Shown in pieces: positions 1-9,427 of a DNA stretch of 15,000 nucleotides. The position numbers and the translations under genes were made by a program. The notes below the pieces were generated by a model. It was not told the DNA's origin. It did not search any database and worked only from the letters and a program-made list of their open reading frames with translations. The stretch spans positions 88,818,549 through 88,833,548 of the forward strand of contig CM060318.1 in the NCBI GenBank assembly GCA_030674155.1, given 5' to 3'. This DNA is from Stramonita haemastoma (taxonomy: Eukaryota; Mollusca; Gastropoda; Neogastropoda; Muricidae). How positions within the stretch are numbered: position 1 is the stretch's first letter; each line of letters begins with the position of its first letter.

Positions 1-3000
1 TTCTCCCTCCCTCCTCCGTCCTCCCCCTCCTCCCTCAAACTCTCCTCCCCTCTCCCTCGCTCCCCCCCCTCTCCTCCTCCTCTCCCTCTCCTCGCCCCTC
101 TCTCCCACATCTCTCATTCTCTCTTCTCTCCTCTCGTTCTCTCCGTCAATTCATCCCTCTCGTCCGATGTCCTATCCCCGTCGGTACGCGTCCCTCTCCA
201 CTCTCTCCGGTCCTGATCCTCTCTACTTATCACCTCAACGCCTCCCTCTCCCCATCCCCGCCCTCCTCTCTCGTAAAATCTCTCTCAGATCCTCCCCTCT
301 CAACCCTTCACCCGTCTCTCCTATCTCCCTCACACCCCCCTCCCATCCCCATGACCCTCATCCCACCCCGCACACACTCTCGCTCTCCACTCAACAATCT
401 CTCCTCCCGCTCTATCGCGTCTCAGGCACTTCTCTCCATCCCTCGTCCACTCATCCACCTCTGCTCGCCATCTCATTCATCTCAATCCATCTCGTCTCAG
501 ACTCTCCAATCTGGGTCCCTCTAGCTCTCCACCCTCTCCCATCTCTCTCGATCCCCGTACTCTCTCTCGCCTTCCCCTCACTCTAACTCATCTCGTCTCT
601 CACTCACCGCAACGTCCTGCCTCCTGCTCTCTCTCGGTCTCCCCCTGCAAACCCCACCTCTACCTCCTCTCATCCTCTCCACGCTCCGACTCGTCCTTCA
701 ACTCACTCTCACACCTTCTTGCTCCTCGTCTCTCCCTCCATCTCATCTCCCCCTCAATTCTCCACTCTCGCTCTCGTCGTCATCTCCCGACTCTCATCCA
801 TCGCTTCTCAGGTCAGTACGCCTCACATCCTCCAATGACCATCTCATCTCTCCCCTCTCGTAACTCCCCGTCTCTCTCGACATCATCTCTCTCTCTCGTC
901 CTCTGCCCCTCTTCTCGCCGTCTCTCTCTCCCTCTTAACCCCATCTCTCCCCTCTCTCTCCTCGTCCCAAACGCCATCTCACCATCTTCCCCTTCCTTCT
1001 CCTCTCTCTCTATTCCCTCCCCTCCTCTTCCCTCACTTCACAACCTCCAAACTCTCTCCTCTCCTTCTCAGCATCACCCTCTTCCAGTTCTCTCTACTCT
1101 CTCATCCTCTCCATCGTCTCCTCCATCTCGCCTCCCACAGTCTCCCTCGCACTCTCTCATCTCTCTCCCATCTCTCCTTCCCCATCTCAGCCTCTCCAAA
1201 TCCGCCTCACAAACTCTCTCCTCTCCCGGACCTCTCTCTCTCGTCGGGCTCCCCCCCCCTCCCTCTTCAAACTGCACCACCTCGCATCCATCCTCATCAT
1301 CACTTCTCCCTCCCTTGCCGGTCCCCGTCTTCAACTCTCGAATCCCCTCCTCTCTCATCCATCAATCCTTCACTCCCCCCTCTTCTCAATCATCACCGAC
1401 CCACTGGTCATCTCCTCAATCTCATCGCGACAACACTCGCTCAAGTCTACCAACACAACCCTGTAAACCCTCACTCTCATCTCAATCCGTCCAACGCTCC
1501 GCGCTCACTTACTTCTCATCATAACAACTATCCCACTCCTCCTCTCTCGCATATCTTCTCTCTCTCTACAAATCTCTGTCCCCACTCTCCATCTCGCGTC
1601 ACCTCTCTCTATCTCACCACCCTCTCTCAAAACTCCTCTCTTCGTCTATCTCGGATCTCCCCTCACACACACCCACCGACCTTCCTCTCGCTCTCTCCTC
1701 TCCTCTCCTCCCTCTACATCAACAGTTCTCTCTCACCCTATCCGATCAAACCACACCCTCTCTCCTCTCACACTCTCTTCCGGCGACTCATCTCAAGATC
1801 AAACAAATGCCCTCATCCCCCGGGTCCCTGCCTCCTCGCTCTCTTCCGCTCCACATCTCAACTCTCTCTCACTCTCCAGTCTCTCTCTGTCCGCTCCTTC
1901 TTCTCGAACTCTCCTCAGTCACATATCTCCCTCACTCTGTTCAACTCGTCTCTCTCTCCAACCCCAATCCCGTCTGCATCCCTTCTCACTCACTCCACCA
2001 GCTCTTCCTCGTCTGCTCCGTGTTGGGTCACCCAATCACCACATCCCACTCAGTTTCTATCCACAATCTCTCCTCTCTCCCCGCACTCACCTCCCCTCGT
2101 CCCCCCACTCTCCACTCACGGTCCCTCCTCTCTCTTCCCTCTCTCTCATCCCTCCTCTCTCCATCTCTCACCTCTCCTCCTATTCTCACCTCCTGCTCTC
2201 TCTCCCCAACCCTCTCTCTCTCTCCCTCTCTCGTAATTCCTCCACCCCTTTCCCCCTCCCCATCCACTCTCCCATTCTCTCTCTCTCATCCTTCTCTCAA
2301 TCTCCCGGCCCTCCCCGCCTCTCTCACACCTCTCTCTCCCCATCTCGCCCACTCCCCACCAGTCCCTCTCACCCCCCTCTCGTTCAGCTCTCGTCCCTGC
2401 TCCTCCCTCTCTCATCACTCACTTTCTCCTCCCTCTCCTCTCCTCCCTCTTCTCTCACCCTCTCGTCTCCATCCCCACACATCTCCTCTTCTCTCTCTTA
2501 TCCTCCCTACCATCTCTCCTACTCAAACCTCTCTCCCCTTCTTTTCCCATTCTCCCTCATCTCATTTCACTCTGTCTAGAATCTCCCCTCTCTCTTCTTC
2601 AACCTCTCCCACCTCTCTCCCCCGATTTTCAAACTCCTCCCCATCCTCTCCCTCCCTTCCCTCTCCTCTCCGACCGAACTCTCTCTCCTCCGTCTCCCTC
2701 CTCGACTTCCTCCCCCAAAAAGTCCTCTCCCTCTCCACCTCTCCTCTCCGTTCTCCTCCTCCTCTCCCTCTCTTCTAAATCTCTCTCCTCCCATCATCTC
2801 AGAAATCTCTTTCCCTCCTCCCCTGGGCATTCTCTCCCATCTCCACCTCCCTCTCGTCTCCACCTCCTCTCCTTCCTCCTCCCTTCCCCCCTCTCGTCTC
2901 CCCTTCCCCCTCTTCCCTTCTCATCCCTCTCTCAAAATCTCTTCCATCTCTCTCCTCCCTCTGTCTCCTCTCCACCCCTCTCTCCTCTCCCTCACTCCTC

Positions 3001-3240
3001 TCCCCCCTCTTCTCCTCTCTCTCCCCCCTCCCCATCTCTCCCCCTCCACCCTCTCTCTCCTCACCTCACCCTCCCCTCCCTCAAAAACCTTTTCTCTCTC
3101 CCTCTCTCCCCCCCTCTCCCCCCCCCCTTCCCCCCCCTCTCCCCCGACCCCCTCCTCAAACCTCTCTCCTCCTCTCTCTCTCTCTCCTCTCTCTCTCTCT
3201 CCTCTCTCTCCCCCCTAACCCTCCCTCCACCCTTTCCCCG
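1..3240. repeat. Degenerate CT-rich (pyrimidine) tract
   Basis: About 3.2 kb in which the + strand is almost entirely C and T, built from short runs of CTCTC, CCTCTC and CATCTC with no clean unit. A and G interruptions are fairly frequent in the first 2 kb and become rare after about 2800, where C homopolymers and pure CT runs dominate (3090-3210). Many of the few G bases sit in CpG. Stop codons need A or G after T, so long open frames arise by composition alone; their products are Ser/Leu/Pro strings with no domain. I read it as a decayed or error-laden (CT)n satellite-like array. No gene is visible in it. Confidence 0.85.
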
Positions 3241-3419
3241 CCTTTACTTTTTAAATCCCTCTCCACTCCCCCACCCTCCCGTCTTGTTCTCGCTGATTGA
3301 CATTCTTTTGACTCAAAGTAACCAAGTATCCCCACAAACAAAAAATGAGAAATTTGGGGGAAAAAGGAGGGGTGGAAAGGTGATTCAATTCCTCTGAAAA
3401 AAACCCCACCTGACACAAA

Positions 3420-3436
3420 AGAGAGAGAGAGAGAGA

Positions 3437-3510
<74 letters not shown>

Positions 3511-3511
3511 A
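3420..3511. repeat. (GA)n microsatellite
   Basis: About 45 GA units with a few AAG interruptions near the left end. It follows about 180 bp of ordinary-looking sequence (3241-3419, no gene seen) that separates it from the CT-rich tract, so the purine-rich strand switches from - to + here. Confidence 0.95.
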
Positions 3512-3590
3512 TTTCAAATAAAACAAACCTAGCCCAAATAAATCACAAAAGCCTCTGTAAATTATTTCTATCATGCCATACCATCGCAAT

Positions 3591-3611
3591 ACACACACTT
3601 ACGCACGCACG

Positions 3612-3685
<74 letters not shown>
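3591..3685. repeat. (CA)n microsatellite, left flank of the LINE
   Basis: CA repeats, first mixed with CGCA and CATA units (3591-3618), then nearly pure to 3685 with one AA break near 3649. It abuts the inverted-repeat 5' end of the LINE, and CA repeats resume immediately after the element's 3' tail at 7549. Confidence 0.95.
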
Positions 3686-3687
<2 letters not shown>

Positions 3688-3796
3688 ATCTTCATTTATT
3701 AGGTTGTTGTTAACAAAGTAGGAATATAAAGAAAACATATCCAAAAATCTTTATATTCCTACTTTGTTAACAACAACCTAATAAATGAAGATCAGT
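3684..3796. repeat. 49-bp perfect inverted repeat at LINE 5' end
   Basis: The arms 3684-3732 and 3748-3796 are exact reverse complements, with a 15-base loop (3733-3747). The right arm is reverse transcriptase coding sequence, including the codons for NEDQ just before SGFR. The left arm is therefore an inverted copy of the element's own first bases, placed between the (CA)n flank and the forward-oriented element. Confidence 0.95.
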
Positions 3797-4984
3797 CAGG
3801 CTTTCGCAAAAACTATTCTTGTCACACAGCTCTAACTCAACTAACAGACAGTCTCTTACACAACATAAATGAAAATAACTATACAGGCCTAATTTTTGTT
3901 GACTTTGAAAAAGCATTTGATGTAATTAATCACTCCCTGCTAGTGCGTAAACTTCACCTATACAAACTAACACCTGAAATAATCAATCTTTTAAAAAGTT
4001 TTTTGTTAGATAGACAGCAGTTGGTAACTGCAAATAATCAAACATCAGAATTAGTATCTATTAGATATGGAGTACCACAAGGATCAATATTGGGTCCTCT
4101 TTTGTTCTCAATATATGTAAATGACTTACCCTTATTTCTAGATTGTAGCTGTGAAATGTTTGCTGATGACACATCCCTCTATTGTAGTGATACTGACCCC
4201 CACAGACTAACACTCAAACTTCAAAACAATATCAACAAATTGATTACTTGGACTCAATTAAACCATATGTCCTTAAATGCTCAAAAAACTAAAAGTATGT
4301 ACGTACTAGCACGACAAAAGAGGCAAAAAATGAAAAGTAAATTTCAACCTCTGTTGATAGATCAAAAAATCATTGAAGAAGTTGACTCACACAAAATTCT
4401 GGGTGTAATTATCGACAATAATCTTACTTGGACTGACCATGTGATGGCACAAGGAAAACGTCTTACAAACAAGGTACGTCAGCTATCAAAAATAAAACAC
4501 TTTCTAGATAGTCATTCACGCAAACTCTTTTTTTGTGGACACATCTTGCCTATAGTTGACTATGCCTCATCTCTTTGGGACAACTGCAGTGAAACTAATT
4601 TGAAATTCATCCATCGATTATATAAAAGAGCGCTAAAACTTGTCCTATTAAAATCAAGCTCCCTAACCATCAATGATTATAAGCTAACAAATATTCTTAC
4701 ATTTCAAAACAGGCTTTATCTCAATAAAGCTCTATTTGTACAAAAAGTTGTCAATGGAAATGCCCCTCCCAAGATCACCAATAGATTCAAAATTAATGAG
4801 CACAGGCATAACCATCTACTAACATTTCCCAGACCCAGAAACAATCTTTACAAAACAAGCTTCCTATATTCAGGTAGTGATTTATTGGAACAAGCTCCCA
4901 AAACATTTAAAATGTATCAAAAATAAAAATCAGTTCAAAAATCAGTTGAAAAATCACTTAATGCGCTTATGCAAAAATGTTTAA
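3730..4984 (+). pseudogene. LINE reverse transcriptase, truncated and frameshifted
   Basis: The product would copy LINE RNA into DNA at the insertion site (target-primed reverse transcription). The frame is open from 3730 (after a TAA at 3727-3729) to the stop at 4924-4926, 398 codons, with no credible initiator, as expected of a 5' truncation. Visible motifs: QSGFRK (residues 22-27), motif A FVDFEKAFD with the catalytic Asp at residue 58, motif B YGVPQGSILGP (residues 113-123), motif C FADD with the catalytic pair at residues 146-147, then WTQLNHMSLNAQKTK and ILGVIIDNNLTW. All three catalytic Asp are intact. An extra T at 4885-4886 breaks the frame; after it the other frame reads WNKLPKHLK and runs 32 codons to TAA at 4982-4984, the normal C-terminal signature of these proteins. 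The catalytic core is well preserved, but the copy is dead. Confidence 0.92.
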
Positions 4985-5287
4985 GAACTACACATCAATC
5001 CAATCAACCATACTTAGAACAGACTAAAGATATTGATACTCTCTGCTAACCCCGAAAAATCTTTCACGTGTGGCTCACTGTGACTGAAAAAGCTACACTT
5101 TGCTTGCTATATATGTATGTGGAAGGGGGAAAAGGTGGAGAAAGGGTTGTTTTTATTTTTTATATTTTTTTAATATTTTTTATATAATTTAATTGAACAG
5201 GATAGGGAATAAGTGATGTATGTAAACACGTGTATATTCTGCAAATTCACAAGGAGAAAACCAAACCACTGATTTAACGACTAGATT

Positions 5288-5330
<43 letters not shown>

Positions 5331-5863
5331 CACTTACTCAGTTTAATAGTTTCAGGATAAATATCTAATTTTTATTTTATTTTATTAATTATACTAATGA
5401 GACTATTAGCACTATTATATTTATATTATTTTGATAAGTGGAAAGGCCTTACTTTTTTGTTCTGGTTGTTGTTGTGTATGTTTTTTGTTGTGTTTTGTTT
5501 GTTTTTTGTTTGTTTGTTTGAATGTTTGTTTGTTTGTTTTTGTTCATATGTGTAGGGTTTTTTATTTATGAAATATAATCATAAATCATTATTATAATTC
5601 TTCTGGTTGCTGTTTGTGTTTTCCCCCTTCCTCTTGATACCCCCTCCCCACCCGTTCCCACTCCCCCCTCCAAATTTTTTTCTTTTTTGAGTGTGTGGGG
5701 TTTTTTTGTGTGTGTTTTTTTTGGGGTGTTGTGTTTGTTTGTTTGCTTGTTTTTTGTTTGTTTTTTGCTTTAGTTTTGTTTTGCTTGGTGTTTTTTTCCG
5801 TTCATTATGTTTGTTTGGTTCTCTGTTGCTTTTGTTTGTTTATTAGTTTTTTGGTTAGTTTGA
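4985..5863 (+). other. LINE 3' UTR, proximal part with poly-T
   Basis: Non-coding, AT-rich sequence after the ORF. It holds a pure T40 run at 5291-5330 and, from about 5455, GTTT/GTTTT-rich low-complexity sequence that continues through the rest of the 3' region. The T run is on the sense strand, so it is not this element's poly(A) tail. It could be internal expansion, or the tail of a - strand insertion whose body I cannot identify. Confidence 0.6.
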
Positions 5864-6622
5864 ATGTTTGTTAGTGTATATGTTATTTCCTCTCAGTGGA
5901 GATTGGTATTATCATATGTATTGTTGCGTTTGTTTTTCGGGGTTTTATTTTTGTTTTTTTGTTTGTTTGTTTTGTTTTGTTTTGTTTTTTCTTTTCTTCC
6001 TCATAACATAAGTATGAATTGAAGTGTGGAGATAATGTAATCTGACATAAGTTGCTTATTGACATTTCATGGATTTTTCTTAAATAATGGTTGGTGACAT
6101 TGTATTGATATAAGCTGTTGACACCATATGATTAAATTTTTTTTTTTTTAAATGTGTGCATGCCCATATGTTTGTTATGTTATTCCACTCAGTGGTGATG
6201 GGTATTATCATATGGTATTGTTGCTTTAGTTGTTTTTTCTTTTCTTCCTTCTAATATATAATCCGTGTGGATTGGTTTTTTGATGTTTTGGTTTGATTGT
6301 TTGTTTTTTGGTGTGTTTTTATGTGTTTTTTGTTTGTTTGTTTGTTTTTGTTTTTCTTTTGTTTGATTGTATGTTTGTTAGCGTATATGTCATTTCCTCT
6401 CAGTGATGATGGGTATTATCATAAGGTATCGTTGTGTTTGTTGTTTTTTCCTTATCTTCTTTTAAAAATATAAAGTATGAATTGAAGTATAGAGATATTG
6501 TAATTTGACATAAATTGCTTATAGATTTTTTATTATTTTACTTATTTATTTTGAAATTTTGTTGTTGTTGTTGTTGTTGTATTTATTCATTTTTTTTAAA
6601 AATTTGTTTGTTTTTTTTTTAA

Positions 6623-6675
<53 letters not shown>

Positions 6676-6694
6676 CATTATTATCATTATTATT
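6623..6694. repeat. (TTA)n microsatellite inside 3' UTR copy 3
   Basis: About 24 ATT units with two ATC variants near the right end. It sits where copy 1 of the tandem unit has ordinary sequence, so it grew or was inserted after the duplication. Confidence 0.95.
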
Positions 6695-6737
6695 AAGTCT
6701 TAATGTTTTTTGGTTACATTGTAATTGATATAAGCTG

Positions 6738-6738
<1 letters not shown>

Positions 6739-6822
<84 letters not shown>

Positions 6823-6829
6823 TGTGTGT
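6739..6829. repeat. (TG)n microsatellite inside 3' UTR copy 3
   Basis: About 45 TG units with one AG break at 6821. In copy 1 the sequence GCTGTTG runs straight into ACACCATATG (6114-6130). In copy 3 the same GCTGTTG is followed by this array and a T-rich stretch before GACACTATATG. The array splits an otherwise conserved junction. Confidence 0.95.
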
Positions 6830-6931
6830 TTTTTTATTGTTTTTTTTTTTTGACACTATATGATTTTTTAAAAAAGACTTTAAATGTGTGCATGTACCTA
6901 CGAGTATACGAGCTGAGTGGAAGAGCGCAAA

Positions 6932-6933
<2 letters not shown>

Positions 6934-7009
<76 letters not shown>

Positions 7010-7015
7010 GCACGG

Positions 7016-7081
<66 letters not shown>

Positions 7082-7110
7082 GTGGGTGTGTGGGTGTATG
7101 TGCATATGTG
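6934..7110. repeat. (TG)n arrays with GTGGGTG variants
   Basis: Two nearly pure TG arrays (6934-7005 and 7017-7072) separated by AGATGCACGGA, then GTGGGTG variants fading out by about 7110. The Cys/Val and Thr/His reading frames over this stretch are translated repeats. Confidence 0.95.
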
Positions 7111-7135
7111 TGTATGGCTTTCGAGTAGATTTTTA

Positions 7136-7470
7136 TAAAAAAAATTATTATTATTTTTTTTAAATTTATTTCATTTATTTATTTTATTTATTTTATTTTC
7201 TCTTTTGGTTGTTGTTGTAGTAGTTGCTTGTATTGTTTATAGGCATAGTTTATTTTAAAATTGTTGAAATCATGTTAGCAAGTTAATGTTGGTGAAATGT
7301 TTGTTGTTGTTGTTTTAATTGTTTGTTTGCTTTTTCCCCTTTTCTTTCTTTCGTTGGTTTTTTTTGTTTGTTTGCTAGTGATTTTCTACTTTGTCTTTTG
7401 TTGGTTTTTGTTTTGTTTAGGATTTGATTTTTGCTATTGTTTTGATTTTTTTCTTTTCTTTTCTTTAGAT
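7136..7470 (+). other. T-rich distal 3' UTR of the LINE
   Basis: AT-rich, with TTTAT and GTTTGTTT runs and a short GTTGTTGTTG run near 7300. No coding signal on either strand. It leads directly into the conserved-looking 3' end. Confidence 0.5.
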
Positions 7471-7548
7471 AGATGGCTTGATGGAAAAAAGCAGATCGCT
7501 GCTTACTCAATGTACCATCTGGAAATAAAAATTTGATTGATTGATTGA
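7471..7548 (+). other. LINE 3' terminus: stem-loop and (TTGA)4 tail
   Basis: The sequence turns from T-rich filler to a compact end. AAGCAG (7489-7494) pairs perfectly with CTGCTT (7499-7504) over a four-base ATCG loop; GTACCATCTGGAAATAAAAA follows, then four exact TTGA units (7533-7548). For L2/CR1-type LINEs it is known that a 3'-terminal RNA stem-loop next to a short repeat is recognised by the element's reverse transcriptase. The match in layout is what I see; recognition is inferred. Confidence 0.7.
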
Positions 7549-7566
7549 CACACACACACACACACA
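7549..7566. repeat. (CA)9, right flank of the LINE
   Basis: Nine pure CA units directly after the last TTGA unit. Together with the (CA)n at 3591-3685 they suggest that the element interrupted one CA microsatellite, or that CA is a target-site duplication. Confidence 0.9.
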
Positions 7567-7913
7567 TGGACGCAAATATTTCACTGCATAATCATAGTTC
7601 CACAAATCCTTTCTTTGCAACACTATGGTGCAGTATATTTTCTTTCTTTAACTGATATCAGTTTTGGGTGGGAGCATCGGCAGGCCACATGATTATCATA
7701 ATGTTAATCCCGTGAGAGTAAAAACACCTCTGGACTTTAGACAGATTTCTTTTTCATAAAGTGCCAGGGATATCCAAGTCAAACCCACTGTCCAGGAGTG
7801 GAAAAGTCGAGGCAGTTCAAATAGTCTTTACTACAAGAGGGCTATCACTTAAACTTGAATTTTTTGGCGTTTTCTGTTTCTATTTTTTCTTCTACAACTC
7901 CTCCACAGGGGAA

Positions 7914-7915
<2 letters not shown>
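7567..7915. other. Unassigned sequence, no gene seen
   Basis: About 350 bp of normal complexity between the LINE's CA flank and the next TG array. No long frame, RNA motif or repeat recognised. Confidence 0.6.

Positions 7916-7999
<84 letters not shown>
7916..7999. repeat. (TG)42 microsatellite
   Basis: Pure TG dinucleotides, then TTGCGTTTATATATATATAATATATA. It lies about 60 bp upstream of the LINE-like 3' end at 8055-8132. The - strand LINE fossil at 9883-10498 also has a TG-rich tract just before its 3' core, so the TG tract may originally belong to the element. Confidence 0.95.
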
Positions 8000-8003
<4 letters not shown>

Positions 8004-8054
8004 GTTTATATATATATAATATATATTCTATTTATGAATGGCTGCATGCGTGTG

Positions 8055-8132
8055 ACTGATTTGAATGCAAGCGCTTCGATTTGTTTGCTATTCAAGATTC
8101 AGCGCTATATAAAGTTAATATATTATCATCAC
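8055..8132 (+). mobile_element. Fossil CR1/L2-like LINE 3' end
   Basis: The core 8063-8115 (GAATGCAAGCGCTTCGATTT, then CAAGATTCAGCGCTATA) aligns base for base over most of its length with the reverse complement of 10013-10062, which is the 3' core of a clear LINE fossil. Both have GCGCT elements about 30 bases apart ending in AGCGCTATA. It decays into an ATT/ATC-like tail (8116-8132). No coding part remains. It is recognised by similarity within the window only. Confidence 0.6.
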
Positions 8133-8251
8133 ACATTTTAAAAGCAATATTTGTACATGTATTACTATCATTAGTTTTCTCTTTGGAAACATCTTTGCAA
8201 GAACGAAGGCTGTCTGCACGTCTTTTTCCTTCACTACTTTTAGTCTAATTA

Positions 8252-8300
8252 TATCTATATATCTATATATCTATATATCTATCTCTCTCTATCTCTCTCT
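8252..8300. repeat. TATC/CTCT-rich repeat
   Basis: TATATATC units then TATC and CTCTCTAT units, complementary in polarity to the GATA array that begins a few bases later. The 120 bp before it (8133-8251) shows nothing recognisable. Confidence 0.85.
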
Positions 8301-8302
8301 AT

Positions 8303-8422
<120 letters not shown>

Positions 8423-9055
8423 ACGCACACATTCTTTCCGGAAATTGTGTGCCTCCTAATTCTCCCTTTTCTATCATTCCCTTGGTTTCTGCCTCTCCTC
8501 TTGTCTCCCTGTCCCTTCTCTTTCATCTCTTTCATGCTTATCATTCTGACCCAGTCCATCGTCCTGCCTCCCTTTTTAAAAAGCGAATCAGAAATATTTT
8601 CCTATGAACTTTTTACTGCGCTGTCCTGAAGTGGGAATGTGTTAGCTGAGAGCAGTGGGCAGACCTCCTGCAAAGTCACCAGCACAGGAGAAGACCTGGC
8701 ACTTTGCCTTCTACCCACTAAGGGGGAACGGTGAAGAAGAGCAAGCAGAAAACATCATCTTTTCTGGCCTGTTCATCTATACAATGGTCATTAAGCAAAA
8801 ACCAAGCAAAAAAGCAAGAGTTCCTGCCATCAAAATAGCGAAGAAAAAGTTATTGGATATTTCCCGGCAAAGAATACTCTCGTCTCACTCATCCCACGTA
8901 AGAACCATTGTCGAGGATGAGAGAGGTGGTAGCCTATTAGTTTTAACATAAAGCATAAGATTGTGTGCTCTCTACTGGTAACAGCAGGAAACACTGCTTT
9001 GATGTGTGCCTGATCAATAAGTAGATGATAAAAAGTGCTACGTGGTGGTATGGTA
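8423..9055. other. Unassigned sequence with one weak exon candidate
   Basis: About 630 bp of normal complexity. A frame open from 8646 to 8951 has a plausible mid-frame donor, CAC|GTAAGA, at about 8898/8899 and a lysine-rich stretch (KQKPSKKARVPAIKIAKKK). It has no good initiator, only a weak acceptor context, and no domain that I recognise. It is more likely non-coding than an exon. Confidence 0.3.
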
Positions 9056-9057
9056 GT

Positions 9058-9266
9058 GTGTGTATTGAGCTCGCTTCCATTTTGATAGTATTGTATTGTA
9101 TTGTATTGTATTGTATAATGCACTCAAGCCTTCTGCCTTTGTTTGTGCGATACTGCACTACACTGTGCGGTGTGTATTGAGCTCGCTTCCATTTTGATAG
9201 TATTGTATTGTATAATGTACTCAAGACTTCTGCCTTTGTTTGTGCGATACTGCACTACACTGTGCG
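9058..9266. repeat. Direct tandem duplication (112 + 97 bp) with (TATTG)n
   Basis: Copy 1 is 9058-9169 and copy 2 is 9170-9266. They are identical except for two substitutions (GCACTCAAGCC versus GTACTCAAGAC) and the number of TATTG units, five versus two, which explains the 15-bp length difference. A recent duplication of a piece that contains a pentanucleotide repeat. Confidence 0.95.
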
Positions 9267-9400
9267 GTGTCTTCATCTCTTCTCTTTATTCTAGTATTTC
9301 GAGGATGGTGGGAACATTAACAAAGCACTCATCGAGTTCGTTGGCCAGGAAGAGAGAACGAGTGGTTATTTATACTCGCGTGTTAAATGATAACATTTCG

Positions 9401-9427
9401 TATGCGTGCGCGCGCGCGCGCACAACA

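Larger units (their letters stand above)
5864..6905 (+). repeat. Three diverged tandem copies of a 3' UTR unit
   Basis: Copies start at 5864, 6168 and 6371, each with ATGTTTGTTA followed by a conserved block around CTCAGTG...GGTATTATCATA. Copy 1 (304 bp) and copy 3 also share TATGAATTGAAGT, GACATAA.TTGCTTAT, GATATAAGCTGTTG and AAATGTGTGCATG in the same order. Copy 2 (203 bp) keeps the head and the TTTTTTCTTTTCTTCC block but lacks the rest. Copy 3 is stretched to about 535 bp by a (TTA)n array and a (TG)n array. Confidence 0.85.
3733..7548 (+). mobile_element. 5'-truncated non-LTR retrotransposon (LINE), CR1/Jockey-like
   Basis: The element begins inside the reverse transcriptase domain, so the endonuclease and any ORF1 are missing. 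It then has a frameshifted C-terminal region (to 4984), a long T/G-rich 3' region, a 6-bp stem-loop (7489-7504), and four TTGA units (7533-7548) instead of poly(A). It lies between two (CA)n tracts. A short microsatellite-like tail and a C-terminal WNxLP region are typical of the CR1/L2/Jockey assemblage; the exact clade is not decided. Treating 4985-7532 as this element's own 3' UTR is inference, supported by the matching CA flanks. It could instead contain other insertions. Confidence 0.75.

Noticed and set aside
1807..2778. 323-codon open frame in the CT-rich tract
   Set aside because: Ser/Leu/Pro-only composition; stop codons are rare in pyrimidine DNA, so the frame is expected by chance. 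The 229-codon frame at 835-1524 and the opposite-strand Arg/Glu/Gly frames fail for the same reason.
5291..5330. T40 run as the poly(A) tail of a - strand retrocopy
   Set aside because: No recognisable retrocopy body to its right, and the surrounding 3' UTR is generally T-rich.
6596..7138. Thr/His and Cys/Val reading frames
   Set aside because: Direct translations of (TG)n and (TTA)n arrays.
8655..8951. 98-codon frame starting at GTG
   Set aside because: No ATG near the start, no domain and only one plausible splice site; kept as a note under the unassigned segment.
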